64,000 nucleotides of DNA, from positions 88,633 through 152,632 of the forward strand of contig NZ_DLHL01000042.1 of assembly GCF_002483225.1 (NCBI RefSeq). Direction: 5' to 3'. The notes under the pieces were generated by a model. That model searched no databases and was not told where the DNA came from. It saw only the letters and a program-made list of their open reading frames with translations. Source of the DNA: Gemmatimonas sp. UBA7669. Its GTDB lineage: Bacteria; Gemmatimonadota; Gemmatimonadetes; Gemmatimonadales; Gemmatimonadaceae. Numbering within the stretch: the first letter of the stretch is position 1; each line of letters opens with the position of its first letter. A program made the translations under genes and the position numbers. Positions 15,672 through 25,387 of the stretch are shown one piece after another.

Positions 15672-16331
15672 TCAGTTTCCGAGGTCGGCCACGATGCCTG
15701 GCAGCTGACTCATGTCGGTCAGCCAATGGTCCGGGGCGGCCGGGGCCAGTTCATCGCGGCTGAAGGGCCCCCAGAGGGCCGCGGCGGTGACCACGCCGGC
15801 CGCGCGCCCGGCATGCATGTCGTGGGGGGAGTCGCCCACGAAGATGGCACGGTCCGGGGTGGCCCCGAGGCGCTCGAGCGCCAGGAAGACCGGATCGGGC
15901 AGGGGCTTGTGGCGCGCCGTTTCCTCAAAGGTCACCACGGCGTCGAAGGCCTCGCCCAGACCCACGTGTCGCAGTGAGCGCCAGGTCATGCCCTGGCCCT
16001 TGCTGGTGACAATGGCCGTGGCGTGCCCTTCACGTCTGGCCCAGGCCAGGGTCTCAAGGACGGCCGGGAACGGGCTGGTGAGGCGCTCCAGGTGCAGGTC
16101 CTGATAGTCACGGTACCGCCCCACCATGGCTTCCACGTCGTCCGGCCCCTCGCACCACTCGGCCAGCTGCGTACGCAGCGGCGTGCCAATGCCGGCCACC
16201 CATTCGGCCGTGCTTGGTCTGCGCGTGCGGTCGGCAAAGGCGAACTGCATGCACTCGAGCAGCAGACCGATGGAGTCGATGAGCGTGCCGTCGAGATCGA
16301 ACAGCAGGGCAGGACGCGAGCTGATGGCCAT
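15672..16331 (-). CDS. HAD-superfamily hydrolase, phosphoglycolate phosphatase-like
   Basis: Cytoplasmic phosphatase, 219 aa. HAD motif I is LLFDLDGTLIDS at residue 8, motif II is AIVTSKGQ, motif III Lys is in RHKPLPDP, and motif IV is FVGDSPHDMHAG. The helical cap between motifs I and II is that of the Gph/PpaX group. Start 16331 places motif I near the N-terminus as usual. It follows the helicase gene by 11 nt and may be co-transcribed with the methylase-helicase pair. The substrate (phosphoglycolate, pyrophosphate or other) cannot be fixed from sequence. Confidence 0.88.
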   Translation of the reverse strand: MAISSRPALLFDLDGTLIDSIGLLLECMQFAFADRTRRPSTAEWVAGIGTPLRTQLAEWCEGPDDVEAMVGRYRDYQDLHLERLTSPFPAVLETLAWARREGHATAIVTSKGQGMTWRSLRHVGLGEAFDAVVTFEETARHKPLPDPVFLALERLGATPDRAIFVGDSPHDMHAGRAAGVVTAAALWGPFSRDELAPAAPDHWLTDMSQLPGIVADLGN

Positions 16332-16342
16332 GGTGATGAATC

Positions 16343-18817
16343 CTAACGGGCCAGCAGCACCAGCATCATGGTGGCGGGGACGTCGGAGGGGACGGGCACT
16401 GCCCGGCCTATCAGAAGTGAGTCGGTTGCCGCTTCGGTAGTTACCGTGATTGAATTGGCATTCGCACAGACACAGGCACTGGCCATGAGCCGAGCGAGCA
16501 CGGGTTCCTGCTGCCAGGCCTCGATCCAGGCGCGCTGTGCGGCGCCGATGTTGGTGGAACCGCTGCGAGCACTGGTCACTGGCGCACGGCGCAGCCAGCG
16601 GGCGCAGGCCGACTCGGCGGCCGCGCCCCGCACGAGGCTGAGGCAGCGTCTGGCCGCAACCAGAGGCTCGGCATGTTGCCGGCGACGCGGCACGGGCCAG
16701 CTCCGTTCCAGGGCTGCCAGACGCTCCGTGATTTGCATGACGACCTGCGAGGTGGCCATTGCCGACGGTCCGAGCAGGCTGCGAAACTGCGCCGATTCGT
16801 GGAGCCGGCGCAGTTGACGCCGCAGCCTGCGTACGGCCTGTCGCGCTTGGGCGCGTGGTATCCGGCGCAGTCGTGAATGCCCTACGGGCGAACGCCAGAG
16901 GCGGGCCACACGCAGCAACGCGCGAGGGTGCCGCGAGCTGGTCCAGCGCAGGCTGCCGTCCGCGCGCTTGCGCGCACGCAGCACGAGCGGCTGGTCTTCT
17001 CCCGCGATGAGGACCAAGGCGCAGACGACATGGGCGCGCAGGCGTGACGACGCGCGCACCGCCGCGTACAGCGTGGGCGACTGACCGGTGGTTGACGGGA
17101 CCTCGTGATGCGGCGATGAGTGCAACGGAAGCTGATGCCAACGCTGCAGGACACGCCGCCATGCGGCCTGCCAATCTGCGGCACTCTGCGGCGCCCCGCG
17201 TTCTCCGCCAACCAGGTGCCAACCGATCAGACGCTTGCTGAGCACGCGCTGCTCGGCACGCAGCACGGCGGCGACCTGCGCATCCGGTCCGAACGTGTAT
17301 ACGTGCACGGCCCGATGCGGTGAGTGCATGCGCAGTGCGCGTCCCTCACGTTGTACGAGCATGGCGTGGGTCCAGGGCATGTCGAGATGCACCACCACGC
17401 CGGCATCCTGCAGGTTGACACCTTCGGCCATGAGGTCGGTGGTGAGTAGCAGGCGTACGCGTTGAATGGCGGGCGGCGGGGGAAGACCGTTGGCCGACGG
17501 GGCGAAGAGCCCGATAAGCTCCTGTCGTGGCAGCGGACCGCTGGCGATACGGGCCTGTGTGCCCATGATGGCACCAACGCCGGCTATGTCCGACAGCGCA
17601 CGAAACAGCGACTGTACGGTGCGCGTGTACTGCGAGAAGGCGACCACGGGCTGCTGCGGATGGCGCGCGAGAATGCCACGCACATGCCCGGCGCGCGCCT
17701 GATCACGCGATGACGGTTGTGTGCGGGACATATGGCGGGCCAGAGCGGCCACGGCGTCCAGATGGCGATCGAGCACGGTCAACAGATCACCCGACGCCGC
17801 ACGGTGGGTGGCGAGGAGTTCCGGAAACGCCAATTGTCCCGCGTCATCTCCAATCACCCAGTGGCGCAGCTCGTCGTTCGTGAGGTGGCGTCCTTCACAG
17901 AGGGCATCACGCAGTGCTTCGCCGCGCAGGCGCCGTCTGGTGAGCGCATGCACCAGTGCCGCATCGCTCGAACACCAGGCTCGCAGGAGGCCAAGCCGAA
18001 TCAGGGCGCCGGCCACTGCCCCATCATGGGCTGGCAGCGGGGACGGCAGTGACAGGATGGCATCGAGGACTTCGCGGTCCTGTGGTTCGCGAATGGTGGC
18101 ATGCGCCATGCGCCGCGGCCGTGCGTCGCTCCCCGCATCCGTGCCGGTGCCAACGTCCTGCGCCCGGCGGCGTACCACCATGCGCGCGAGACTGTGATCG
18201 TCCAACGCATCGAGTCGATGCCCGCGAAAGAGCGCCAGCAGGGCGCGCAGATCACCGGGCCGATTGTGAACCGGGGTGGCCGACAGCAGCAGGACATCAC
18301 AGGCTGCCACACTGTCTGCCAGCTGCCAATAGCGACGGGTGGCCGCATTGCGCAGATGGTGTGCCTCGTCGATGATCACGAGACTGGACCCTCGCATGGG
18401 CAGCGCCGGCGGGGTGGGGCGCGACCAGGCGTGCAGCGAATGAACCTGCACCTGCGCCATGCCGGCGCGTGCCGCGGCCGTCCGCCAGGTGGGCAGGAGT
18501 GTTGCCGGTGCCACGACATGCACCGTGTCGTATTGCCGACCCACCGCAAGCGCCACAAAGGTCTTGCCCAACCCCACGTCGTCGGCAAGCAGGGCTCCCC
18601 GGTATTCGGCCAGAATGCGTGTGAGCTGCGCGACGGCTTCGTGCTGGTGCGCGCGCAGCGTGATCTCACCAAGCGCCGCGCTGGTGTGCACCGGTGAGAG
18701 CGCGTGCGCCATGCGGTGCATGACCGCATGCGGGGTGTTCCAGCGCACTTGCTGCGCTGCGCCGTGTGTTGCGGCTTCAGGCGGACATGCCGAGTCAGTC
18801 CGATTGGGCGGGAGCAT
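16343..18817 (-). CDS. SNF2-family DEAD/DEAH helicase paired with the methylase
   Basis: 824 aa SF2/SNF2-like ATPase. Motif I GALLADDVGLGKTFVAL near residue 80, motif II IIDEAHHLRN near residue 147, motif III LLSATPVHN, a helicase C-terminal half with LLTTDLMAEGVNLQDAGVVVHLD and motif VI QREGRALRM near residue 490. An Arg-rich C-terminal third has no domain I recognise and no visible nuclease motif. The ATG at 18817 overlaps the methylase stop by 23 nt, so the two are translationally coupled. It resembles the SNF2 helicase of class 1 DISARM (DrmD) in context, but other DISARM genes are absent. Role in DNA translocation or remodelling is inferred. Confidence 0.85.
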   Translation of the reverse strand: MLPPNRTDSACPPEAATHGAAQQVRWNTPHAVMHRMAHALSPVHTSAALGEITLRAHQHEAVAQLTRILAEYRGALLADDVGLGKTFVALAVGRQYDTVHVVAPATLLPTWRTAAARAGMAQVQVHSLHAWSRPTPPALPMRGSSLVIIDEAHHLRNAATRRYWQLADSVAACDVLLLSATPVHNRPGDLRALLALFRGHRLDALDDHSLARMVVRRRAQDVGTGTDAGSDARPRRMAHATIREPQDREVLDAILSLPSPLPAHDGAVAGALIRLGLLRAWCSSDAALVHALTRRRLRGEALRDALCEGRHLTNDELRHWVIGDDAGQLAFPELLATHRAASGDLLTVLDRHLDAVAALARHMSRTQPSSRDQARAGHVRGILARHPQQPVVAFSQYTRTVQSLFRALSDIAGVGAIMGTQARIASGPLPRQELIGLFAPSANGLPPPPAIQRVRLLLTTDLMAEGVNLQDAGVVVHLDMPWTHAMLVQREGRALRMHSPHRAVHVYTFGPDAQVAAVLRAEQRVLSKRLIGWHLVGGERGAPQSAADWQAAWRRVLQRWHQLPLHSSPHHEVPSTTGQSPTLYAAVRASSRLRAHVVCALVLIAGEDQPLVLRARKRADGSLRWTSSRHPRALLRVARLWRSPVGHSRLRRIPRAQARQAVRRLRRQLRRLHESAQFRSLLGPSAMATSQVVMQITERLAALERSWPVPRRRQHAEPLVAARRCLSLVRGAAAESACARWLRRAPVTSARSGSTNIGAAQRAWIEAWQQEPVLARLMASACVCANANSITVTTEAATDSLLIGRAVPVPSDVPATMMLVLLAR

Positions 18818-21800
18818 GCTGATGCCAGGCAAGAAGTGGAGTGATGACGGTGAGCGAGAGGCCGTAGGCCCTGGCAACGGCCGTGTTGAGCAGCGGGGCG
18901 GGCAGGTGTTCGCCCGCATGCAGGCGTTTGCCCAGGGGGGCGAGGTCTGCCACGACGCGAGGCCAGGCCTGTGGCACAGGCAGGGCACCGACGGTCCACC
19001 CGAGGTAGCGGCGAAAGCCACCGCGTGCCGGTTCGGCCAGCACGTCCAGCCACGCTGCGGCAACATCCGAGGAGAGCAGCGCGAGCGCCGCGTAGGCATC
19101 GTCGAGTGTGGCAAGCCGCAGCACGTAGCAGGTGTTGAGCGGCACGGTGGGGTCGTGCGGGGGCAGCAGACGCAGACGCAACTGGCGGCCAATGTCTGCC
19201 CACACGAGGCGTGGCAGATCCGCGCGCGCGGCGTCGGTGCGGAACAGGGTCCACCAGGGCTGCGATTGTCGGGCATCGCGGCGCGCCCGCAGTCTCGGGC
19301 GCCAGCTCCCCAGCCATCTTGCGGTGGCGGGTGGTAGCGCGGCGAGGGGTTTGCCGAAGGCGTCGTGGGTCCAGATGATGCGCACGTCGTGTTCGTCGGG
19401 CTGCGCACTGTGGCGCGGCGTGTCCGCGCCTGGTGCGTGGTTGCCTGGTGCGTCATTGCCTGGTGCGTGATTGCCAGGCGTGTGTGCCGCCACGGGCCCC
19501 ACGAGTGCCTCGCCGCGCAGGGCCGGTCGCAGCACGGCCCGCTCAATCACCCCCTGGGTTGGTGTGGAGGCTGCGAGCGAGGTGACGGTGGCACCGTCGT
19601 CGTGGTGCTCGACCGCATGCACAAGAAACGCCGCGTTGCATCCACACTTGACGCCGAGCAGTGGGCGGCCGAGTGGGCTGTCGGCGAGGGGAGGTCCCGC
19701 ATGACGGAGCGCGTCGAAGGCGACGCGCGCAGCGGGGGGCAGCAACACCCAGGGCGCAGCCGGGTCGTCGGCTTCCAGCGAGAGCGATGCGGAGGGCATG
19801 GCAAAGCGCACGGACGTGTCGCGCGTCACCACGCAGTGCACCATGTCCATGGATGCCGAAGCGGACTCCGAGGGTGCCGCCTTGCTGCTGGAAGACGCGC
19901 GCGCATCGGCCGGCTGCCGACGCTGCGCGACCAGCAGGGAAGGGTAAGTGGCGGCATCGAACAGCGCCGGTGCATCGCTCCAGTCGTGCAGCGCCCGAAT
20001 GTGCGTGTCATGCAGCAGCAGGCGTCGCACGCCGCCACCGGACAGATTGCGCCAGAGTTTGGCCGGCAGCAGTAGGGCCAGGGTGGCACCGGGCCGCAGT
20101 AATTGCACCGCGCGTTCAACGAAGGCCACGGCGAGGTCGGCCTGTGCGGCAAAGCCGGCACCGGCGCCAGCGCGGGAAGCGCCTACTCGCCACGTGGCGT
20201 GCCGCATGGCGCGGAATTCGGTGCGCAGATACGTGCGCTCGTTGGCCGCCATGGCGTGTGGACGCACCCACGGGGGGTTGCCCACCAGCAGGTCGAATCC
20301 GCCGGCGGCGGCCACATCGGCAAACATGGACGCAAAGCGGAAGGGCAACGCTCCGCCCAGCTGCAGGCGATGACGCTGTGTCTGCAACTCGCGCGAGCGC
20401 TGACGCAGCCAGTCCAGACGTGCGACATCGGCGCGGGCAGGGCGACGGCGTTGTCCGAAGAGGTCACGGCCGCGCAGCATGCTGACGAGCTGACGGCGTT
20501 CTCGGCGGAGTGCGTCGAGATGGCGCGAGAGTTCCGTGATGGCGCGCTCCCTTTCTTCCGCATCCAGCGAAAGGGCGGTGCGCAGCTTCCGCGGTCCGGT
20601 GGCACGTGCATAGCGCTCACGCAGTCGCGCGAGCTGTCCGGCCGATGGAGCGGCAAACTGCAGCGTGCCGCCGGTCAGGGCGTCGCCGACGCGGATGTGG
20701 TGATCGAGATTGGGCAGTGGGGCAATGTCTTCAATGCGCGGGGCATCACAGGCAATGACCACCGACAGCCAGAGGCGCAGCTCGCAGAGCCAGACCGCCA
20801 TGGGCTGCTTGTCCACGCCGAAGATGCAGCGGGCGAGAATGGCCCGTCGCCGTTCGTGCTCGCTGCGTGGGTCGCCGGCCGCCGCCGCTCTCGCATCGAG
20901 TGTTTCGAGAGCTTGCACGAGAAACGCTCCCGACCCGCAGGCCGGATCGAGTACGCGCAGACCGGTCCAGAATTCCGGCGTGTCCTGCCCGCACCGGGCT
21001 TCGAGAGTGCAGACGAGTGCCGCGTCCACGGCCTGCGCCACCAGATGTGGCGGCGTGTAGAAGCTGCCCGATCGCTTGCGTTCGTCTTCGGCCATCAGCC
21101 CTTCAAACGCGCGACCAAGCATTTCCGGGTCGACGGCCGCCTCCGACCACGCGGACGACTCTTCGCGCGCCGTGAAGCGATAGCGGTCGAGCAGTCCGCC
21201 CAGCAAGGCGGTGAGTGCGTCGTCGCTGAAGTCGAGATGGTGATGCCGACGTTCGAGTGCGGTGGGCGAGAACAGACCGCCATTCAGAAAGGGCACCGCG
21301 CCAAAACGCCGAGCCTCGGTGGCGCGATGACGCCGTGGTGTGTTGAGTGTGCCGAAGAACAACGGGCGCAGAACGCGCGCATGGATGCCACCGCCGGATT
21401 CCAGCACGCGGACGGCCTCGTGCAGCAGAAAGTCCCGACGCGCGTCCAGCCAGCCCTTGGCTTCGAGAAACGACAGGAAGAGACAGCGCGATGCGGTGAG
21501 CAGCGCCAGTTCGCGGCGTTCAGCAGGGGTAGGCAGCAAACCCTGACGTGATCGTGCGCTGTGTCGCCGTGACGCGTCGGTGTGCAGGGATTGGGCCAGC
21601 GTGCCCACGCGCTGCTCCAGCTCCCGATAGAAGCGACGAGAGAGTGCGTCCCGCCCCAGAATGTCGGCGAGTCGCGCGTGATGTGCGTGCGCATCGGTCT
21701 CTGTGATGGCGGCGAGGCTGCGCAGCGTATCCGCGTCCGAATCGAGCACTCGGCGGCAGTCGACACGCAGGGCGGTGAGACGCAGGCCACGCGCGTGATC

Positions 21801-22157
21801 GATCACGGCGGCCAGACACAGGTGCTGCCGTGTGTGATCGAGCAGACAGATGCACCACAGTCCGGTTGGGGCCACGCGTTTGAGCGCCGTGGCGACGGCC
21901 AGTGCGCGCTCTCGCAGATCACCGGTCCCCTGCAGTGCATCAGGCGGCGTCAGTGTGGCCACCAGGAGACGCAGCCCGCCGGGTCGGACATGCAAAGCGG
22001 CCTGGTCGCAGAGTGCGTGAATGCCCAGTTCACGCCGGAGGGCGGCGGAGAGCGGAACGGGCGTGTCGAGGAACCCCAATGCGCGGGCGAGCGGACGCAG
22101 GGCCTCGAACGAGTCGGCGCGTGAAAGCGCGAGGGCGGCGGCGCGGAGAGTGAGCAC
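18795..22157 (-). CDS. Eco57I/PglX-like N6-adenine DNA methyltransferase
   Basis: Large 1120-aa gamma-type adenine methylase. The SAM-binding motif VLDPACGSGAFLVQAL lies near residue 405 and the catalytic NPPWVRP near residue 627, with SGSFYTPPHLV before motif I as in type IIG and PglX enzymes. The N-terminal ~330 residues (LLTASRCLFLSFLEAKGWLD, PLFFGTLNTP, FLNGGLF) form the conserved cap of this group; I see no clear PD-(D/E)XK nuclease triad. The C-terminal region should hold target recognition, with a linker of three APGN-type pentapeptides (15-bp repeats at 19429-19473). Starts with GTG. The partner helicase overlaps its end. Confidence 0.87.
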   Translation of the reverse strand: MLTLRAAALALSRADSFEALRPLARALGFLDTPVPLSAALRRELGIHALCDQAALHVRPGGLRLLVATLTPPDALQGTGDLRERALAVATALKRVAPTGLWCICLLDHTRQHLCLAAVIDHARGLRLTALRVDCRRVLDSDADTLRSLAAITETDAHAHHARLADILGRDALSRRFYRELEQRVGTLAQSLHTDASRRHSARSRQGLLPTPAERRELALLTASRCLFLSFLEAKGWLDARRDFLLHEAVRVLESGGGIHARVLRPLFFGTLNTPRRHRATEARRFGAVPFLNGGLFSPTALERRHHHLDFSDDALTALLGGLLDRYRFTAREESSAWSEAAVDPEMLGRAFEGLMAEDERKRSGSFYTPPHLVAQAVDAALVCTLEARCGQDTPEFWTGLRVLDPACGSGAFLVQALETLDARAAAAGDPRSEHERRRAILARCIFGVDKQPMAVWLCELRLWLSVVIACDAPRIEDIAPLPNLDHHIRVGDALTGGTLQFAAPSAGQLARLRERYARATGPRKLRTALSLDAEERERAITELSRHLDALRRERRQLVSMLRGRDLFGQRRRPARADVARLDWLRQRSRELQTQRHRLQLGGALPFRFASMFADVAAAGGFDLLVGNPPWVRPHAMAANERTYLRTEFRAMRHATWRVGASRAGAGAGFAAQADLAVAFVERAVQLLRPGATLALLLPAKLWRNLSGGGVRRLLLHDTHIRALHDWSDAPALFDAATYPSLLVAQRRQPADARASSSSKAAPSESASASMDMVHCVVTRDTSVRFAMPSASLSLEADDPAAPWVLLPPAARVAFDALRHAGPPLADSPLGRPLLGVKCGCNAAFLVHAVEHHDDGATVTSLAASTPTQGVIERAVLRPALRGEALVGPVAAHTPGNHAPGNDAPGNHAPGADTPRHSAQPDEHDVRIIWTHDAFGKPLAALPPATARWLGSWRPRLRARRDARQSQPWWTLFRTDAARADLPRLVWADIGRQLRLRLLPPHDPTVPLNTCYVLRLATLDDAYAALALLSSDVAAAWLDVLAEPARGGFRRYLGWTVGALPVPQAWPRVVADLAPLGKRLHAGEHLPAPLLNTAVARAYGLSLTVITPLLAWHQHAPAQSD

Positions 22158-22242
22158 GCCGCCATGATGTGGTGGAGCTGCGCGGCGTGTTGCACCACTT
22201 TCTTGCGCATTGGATTCTGAGAACGCAGTGCGTCCTGCGCGT

Positions 22243-22248
22243 TATCTT
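22243..22248 (+). promoter_or_regulatory. -10-like element of chrA, leaderless context
   Basis: TATCTT ends 6 nt before the ATG at 22255, so transcription would start at or next to the start codon. No clear -35 is seen at 16-18 nt. Confidence 0.4.
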
Positions 22249-22254
22249 CTCCTG

Positions 22255-23517
22255 ATGTCCGAGACGGCCGCGCGCGACAATGTGCACGAAGCAGCGCCAC
22301 AAGTCCCCGTCAATCCGCAAGGCGTGCGGCGGGAGGTGGCCGCCGTGTTTCTGCGGCTTGGTTTGACGGCCTTTGGCGGACCGGCGGCGCACATCGCGGC
22401 CTTGGAGGACGAACTGGTCACGCGGCGGCGTTGGCTCAGTCGCGAGGCCTTTGTCGATCTGGTCGGGGCCACCAACCTCATTCCCGGTCCCAATTCCACC
22501 GAGCTGGCCATTCATCTGGGCTATCTGCGGGCAGGTTGGGTGGGGCTGCTGCTGGCGGGCGGCTGCTTTCTGGTGCCGGCTGTGCTGCTGGTGTGGCTGG
22601 CTGCCTGGGCCTATGTGCGCTACGGCACGCGGGTGGAAGTGGCGGCGCTGCTGCAGGGCATGCAGCCGGCCGTGCTGGCGGTGGTGGTGCAGGCGCTCTG
22701 GCGGCTCAAGGCCAGTGTCATGCGCACATCGGGCACGCTGGTGCTGGCGCTGGTGGCGGTGGCGGCCGCGCTGGCCGGTGTTTCCGAGTTCGTCATTCTG
22801 GGTGGCGCGCTGCTGGTGGGCGTGCTGAACGCCTGGCGGGCCGCCAACCATCCCGGTGTGGCCTCAGGCTTTACCCTGGCAACGGGCGGCCTGTCGTCGG
22901 CCCCTGCCTGGTCCCTGCGTGATACCGGGCAGGTACTGGCCACTACTGGCGTGAGCGCGGCGAGCGCGGGCGCGGCCGGGATTGGTGCCGGCACCCTGTT
23001 TGTGAGCTTCGCGACCATCGGCAGCGTGCTGTTTGGCAGTGGCTATGTGCTGCTGGCCTTCGTGCGCCGCGAGTTCGTCGAGCGGTTGGGCGTGCTCACC
23101 GACGCCCAGGCGCTCGATGCCATTGCCATGGGGCAGGTCACGCCCGGTCCGGTGTTCAGTGCGGCCACCTTTGTGGGCTACGTGGTGGACGGCCATGCCG
23201 GCGCCATGGCGGCCACGGCGGGCATCTTTCTCCCGGCGTTCGTTGCCGTGGCGCTCTCCGCCCCGTTGGTGCACCGGCTGCAGCAGTGGCCGGCGGGACG
23301 ACATCTGCTCGACGCCGTGAATGCCGCCTCCCTGGCTCTCATGGCCGCCGTCGTCGTGACGCTGGCCCGCGCGCTCGGCGTGGACCTTCGCACCCTGGCT
23401 ATCTTGCTGGTGGCCTCGTTGGTGCTGATCGGTACGCGCGTCGGGTCGGGATGGGTCCTGCTGGGCGGTGCAGTCGCAGGCTTTCTCCTGTTCGGTGGCG
23501 TGACCTGGGCGCCGTGA
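22255..23517 (+). CDS. chrA: Chromate transporter ChrA, two-domain form
   Basis: Inner-membrane CHR-family protein of 420 aa with two homologous halves. Half 1 has FLRLGLTAFGGPAAHIA and NLIPGPNSTE; half 2 has FATIGSVLFGSGYVLLAF and AMGQVTPGPVFSAATFVGYV, the CHR signature motifs. About 12 hydrophobic segments. Known members export chromate, probably by proton-linked antiport. The ATG at 22255 was preferred over one at 22210 because a TATCTT box ends 6 nt before it. It opens a plus-strand gene series and is divergent from the methylase. Confidence 0.92.
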   Translation: MSETAARDNVHEAAPQVPVNPQGVRREVAAVFLRLGLTAFGGPAAHIAALEDELVTRRRWLSREAFVDLVGATNLIPGPNSTELAIHLGYLRAGWVGLLLAGGCFLVPAVLLVWLAAWAYVRYGTRVEVAALLQGMQPAVLAVVVQALWRLKASVMRTSGTLVLALVAVAAALAGVSEFVILGGALLVGVLNAWRAANHPGVASGFTLATGGLSSAPAWSLRDTGQVLATTGVSAASAGAAGIGAGTLFVSFATIGSVLFGSGYVLLAFVRREFVERLGVLTDAQALDAIAMGQVTPGPVFSAATFVGYVVDGHAGAMAATAGIFLPAFVAVALSAPLVHRLQQWPAGRHLLDAVNAASLALMAAVVVTLARALGVDLRTLAILLVASLVLIGTRVGSGWVLLGGAVAGFLLFGGVTWAP

Positions 23518-23558
23518 CGGGCGGCGCCGCAGTCCCTCACCTCGACACTCTCCCCATC

Positions 23559-24422
23559 ATGCGCAGCTGCTGGCTCAACGGTTCTTTCGTTCCGGAAGAT
23601 CAGGCTCAGGTGTCCATCTTCGACCGCGGTCTGCTCTTCGGTGATGGAGTGTACGAAGTGGCCGCCGTGTTCAATGGCCGCCTGCTCGATGCCGATCGCC
23701 ACCTCGTGCGACTCGAGCGCTCGCAGCGTGAACTGTCGCTGCCCGCGCCGTACTCATCGGCTACCTGGCTCGACGTCATGCAGGAACTGGCCACACGCAA
23801 CGACATCACCGAGGGTCTGGTGTACCTGCAGGTCACACGCGGTGTGGCCGAGCGGGACTTTGCGTTCCCGTCGGCCATCAAGCCCACCGCCTTTGCCTGG
23901 GCGCGTCCCAAGCGTCTTTCGGACGATCCGAACGCGTCGGGACTCACGGTGCATGTCGTACCCGACATTCGCTGGGGACGTTGCGACATCAAGAGCACCG
24001 CCATGCTGGCCCAGGTGCTGGCCAAGCAGGCGGCGCGCGAAGCGGGTGCCGGCGAAGCGCTCATGCACGAGAACGGTGTCGTCACTGAAGGCGGATCCAG
24101 CAACGTGTGGATCGTGAACCAGGGTGAGCTGCAAACCCGTCCGGTGTCACACGACATTCTGGCCGGCATCACGCGCGACGTGGTCGTTGAGGTCGCGCGT
24201 GAACTGGGTCTCGTCGTACGCGAGCGGGCGTTCACGGTGGAACAGGCCATGGCGGCGGACGAGTGTTTCCTCACCAGTGCCACATCGTTTGTCCTGCCCA
24301 TCACACGCATTGATCAGCACGTGGTGGGCAACGGCCAGCCGGGTCCCATCACGCAGCGCGTGCGGGCGGCCTATCTCGCACGCGCCGAGCGTCTGACGGC
24401 GTCCGCCGCCACGGTCGCGTGA
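23559..24422 (+). CDS. dat: D-amino-acid aminotransferase (class IV PLP enzyme)
   Basis: Fold-type IV aminotransferase, 287 aa, probably making D-glutamate/D-alanine for peptidoglycan. It has SIFDRGLLFGDGVYEV near the N-terminus, the PLP lysine in CDIKSTAMLAQVLAKQAA, and EGGSSNVWIV and ECFLTSATSFVLPIT binding blocks, all in the Dat pattern. Starts at 23559, 41 nt after chrA, and its stop overlaps the GTG of the LD-carboxypeptidase by 4 nt. Branched-chain or aminodeoxychorismate activities are alternatives in the fold, but the DIKS context favours Dat. Confidence 0.88.
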   Translation: MRSCWLNGSFVPEDQAQVSIFDRGLLFGDGVYEVAAVFNGRLLDADRHLVRLERSQRELSLPAPYSSATWLDVMQELATRNDITEGLVYLQVTRGVAERDFAFPSAIKPTAFAWARPKRLSDDPNASGLTVHVVPDIRWGRCDIKSTAMLAQVLAKQAAREAGAGEALMHENGVVTEGGSSNVWIVNQGELQTRPVSHDILAGITRDVVVEVARELGLVVRERAFTVEQAMAADECFLTSATSFVLPITRIDQHVVGNGQPGPITQRVRAAYLARAERLTASAATVA

Positions 24423-25387
24423 GCATGCGGGACCGGGGCCTGCGTGAGCCGGCCCCACTGCCGCCAGGCGCGCGGGTTGCACTGGTGTCGCCATCGGGAC
24501 CCCTCAACGGACCGCATGAGTTGGCGCGCGCCGTGTCCACGGTCGAATCATTTGGCTGGGTGCCAGCGCCCGGCGCGCATGCCTTGGCCCGCAGTGGGTA
24601 CTTTGCCGGCGACGACGACGCGCGCGCGTCCGATCTGATACGCGCGCTCGAAGACGATGACGTACATGGCATCTGGTGCCTGCGCGGTGGCTACGGCGCG
24701 GCGCGGCTCCTGCCTGTCCTCGAGGACGTGGTGCGTCATGCCTCCCCTGACGTACCGCCCAAGCCGCTCATCGGATTCTCCGACATCACGGCCCTGCACG
24801 CGCTGTGGCAACGCCATGGGTGGGTGAGTTTTCACGGTCCGGTGGCGCGTGGTCAGCTGTCCGCATTTTCGCGCGAGGCCTTTCGCACCATCGTGGCCCA
24901 GGGGCGTGAGGCCACGTGGATGGCCGAATCGGCGTCAGTGATCCATCCGGGCCGGGCAACCGGTCGTCTGGCGGGCGGCAATCTCGCCCTGGTGGCGTCA
25001 CTGGTGGGGACGCCCTGGGCCTGCCGCTTCGATGGCGCCTTGGTGGTGCTGGAAGATGTCGGCGAAGCCACGTATCGGCTCGACCGCATGCTGACGCAGC
25101 TGCTGCTGTCCGGCGCCCTCGACGGCTGTGTCGGCCTCGTGCTGGGCCACTTCACCGACTGCCCCGACACCACGGCGGACGGCACGCGCAGCATTGAGGC
25201 CGTGGTGCAGGATGTGGCCGAACGTTTGCAGGTTCCGGCCCTGCTGGGCGTTCCGATTGGCCATATTGAAGAACAGTGGACGCTGCCGTTTGGCGCCATG
25301 GCCACGCTGGATGCCGACGCCCGCACGCTGCACGTCCATCGTCACGATCGTCCGTTCACGGGTTCCCCCACACCATCCGCCCGATGA
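24419..25387 (+). CDS. ldcA: LD-carboxypeptidase (peptidase S66, LdcA-like)
   Basis: 322 aa serine peptidase that removes the terminal D-alanine of muropeptide tetrapeptides during peptidoglycan recycling. The catalytic triad context is visible: Ser in GFSDITALH (about residue 121), Glu in LVVLEDVGE, and His in GVPIGHIEEQ near the C-terminus. The N-terminal GARVALVSPSGP and CLRGGYGAAR are family blocks. The GTG start overlaps the dat stop (GTGA), and its own stop overlaps the next ATG, so it is tightly coupled. The D-alanine theme with dat is a coherent pair. Confidence 0.92.
   Translation: MSMRDRGLREPAPLPPGARVALVSPSGPLNGPHELARAVSTVESFGWVPAPGAHALARSGYFAGDDDARASDLIRALEDDDVHGIWCLRGGYGAARLLPVLEDVVRHASPDVPPKPLIGFSDITALHALWQRHGWVSFHGPVARGQLSAFSREAFRTIVAQGREATWMAESASVIHPGRATGRLAGGNLALVASLVGTPWACRFDGALVVLEDVGEATYRLDRMLTQLLLSGALDGCVGLVLGHFTDCPDTTADGTRSIEAVVQDVAERLQVPALLGVPIGHIEEQWTLPFGAMATLDADARTLHVHRHDRPFTGSPTPSAR

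Noticed and set aside
20103..21551. 482-codon plus-strand open frame inside the methylase gene
   Set aside because: Antisense shadow; the minus-strand frame carries the methylase motifs.
16343..22157. Complete DISARM or BREX system
   Set aside because: Only a methylase and an SNF2 helicase are present; drmA, drmB, drmC, pglZ, brxA, brxB and brxC are not in the flanking genes.
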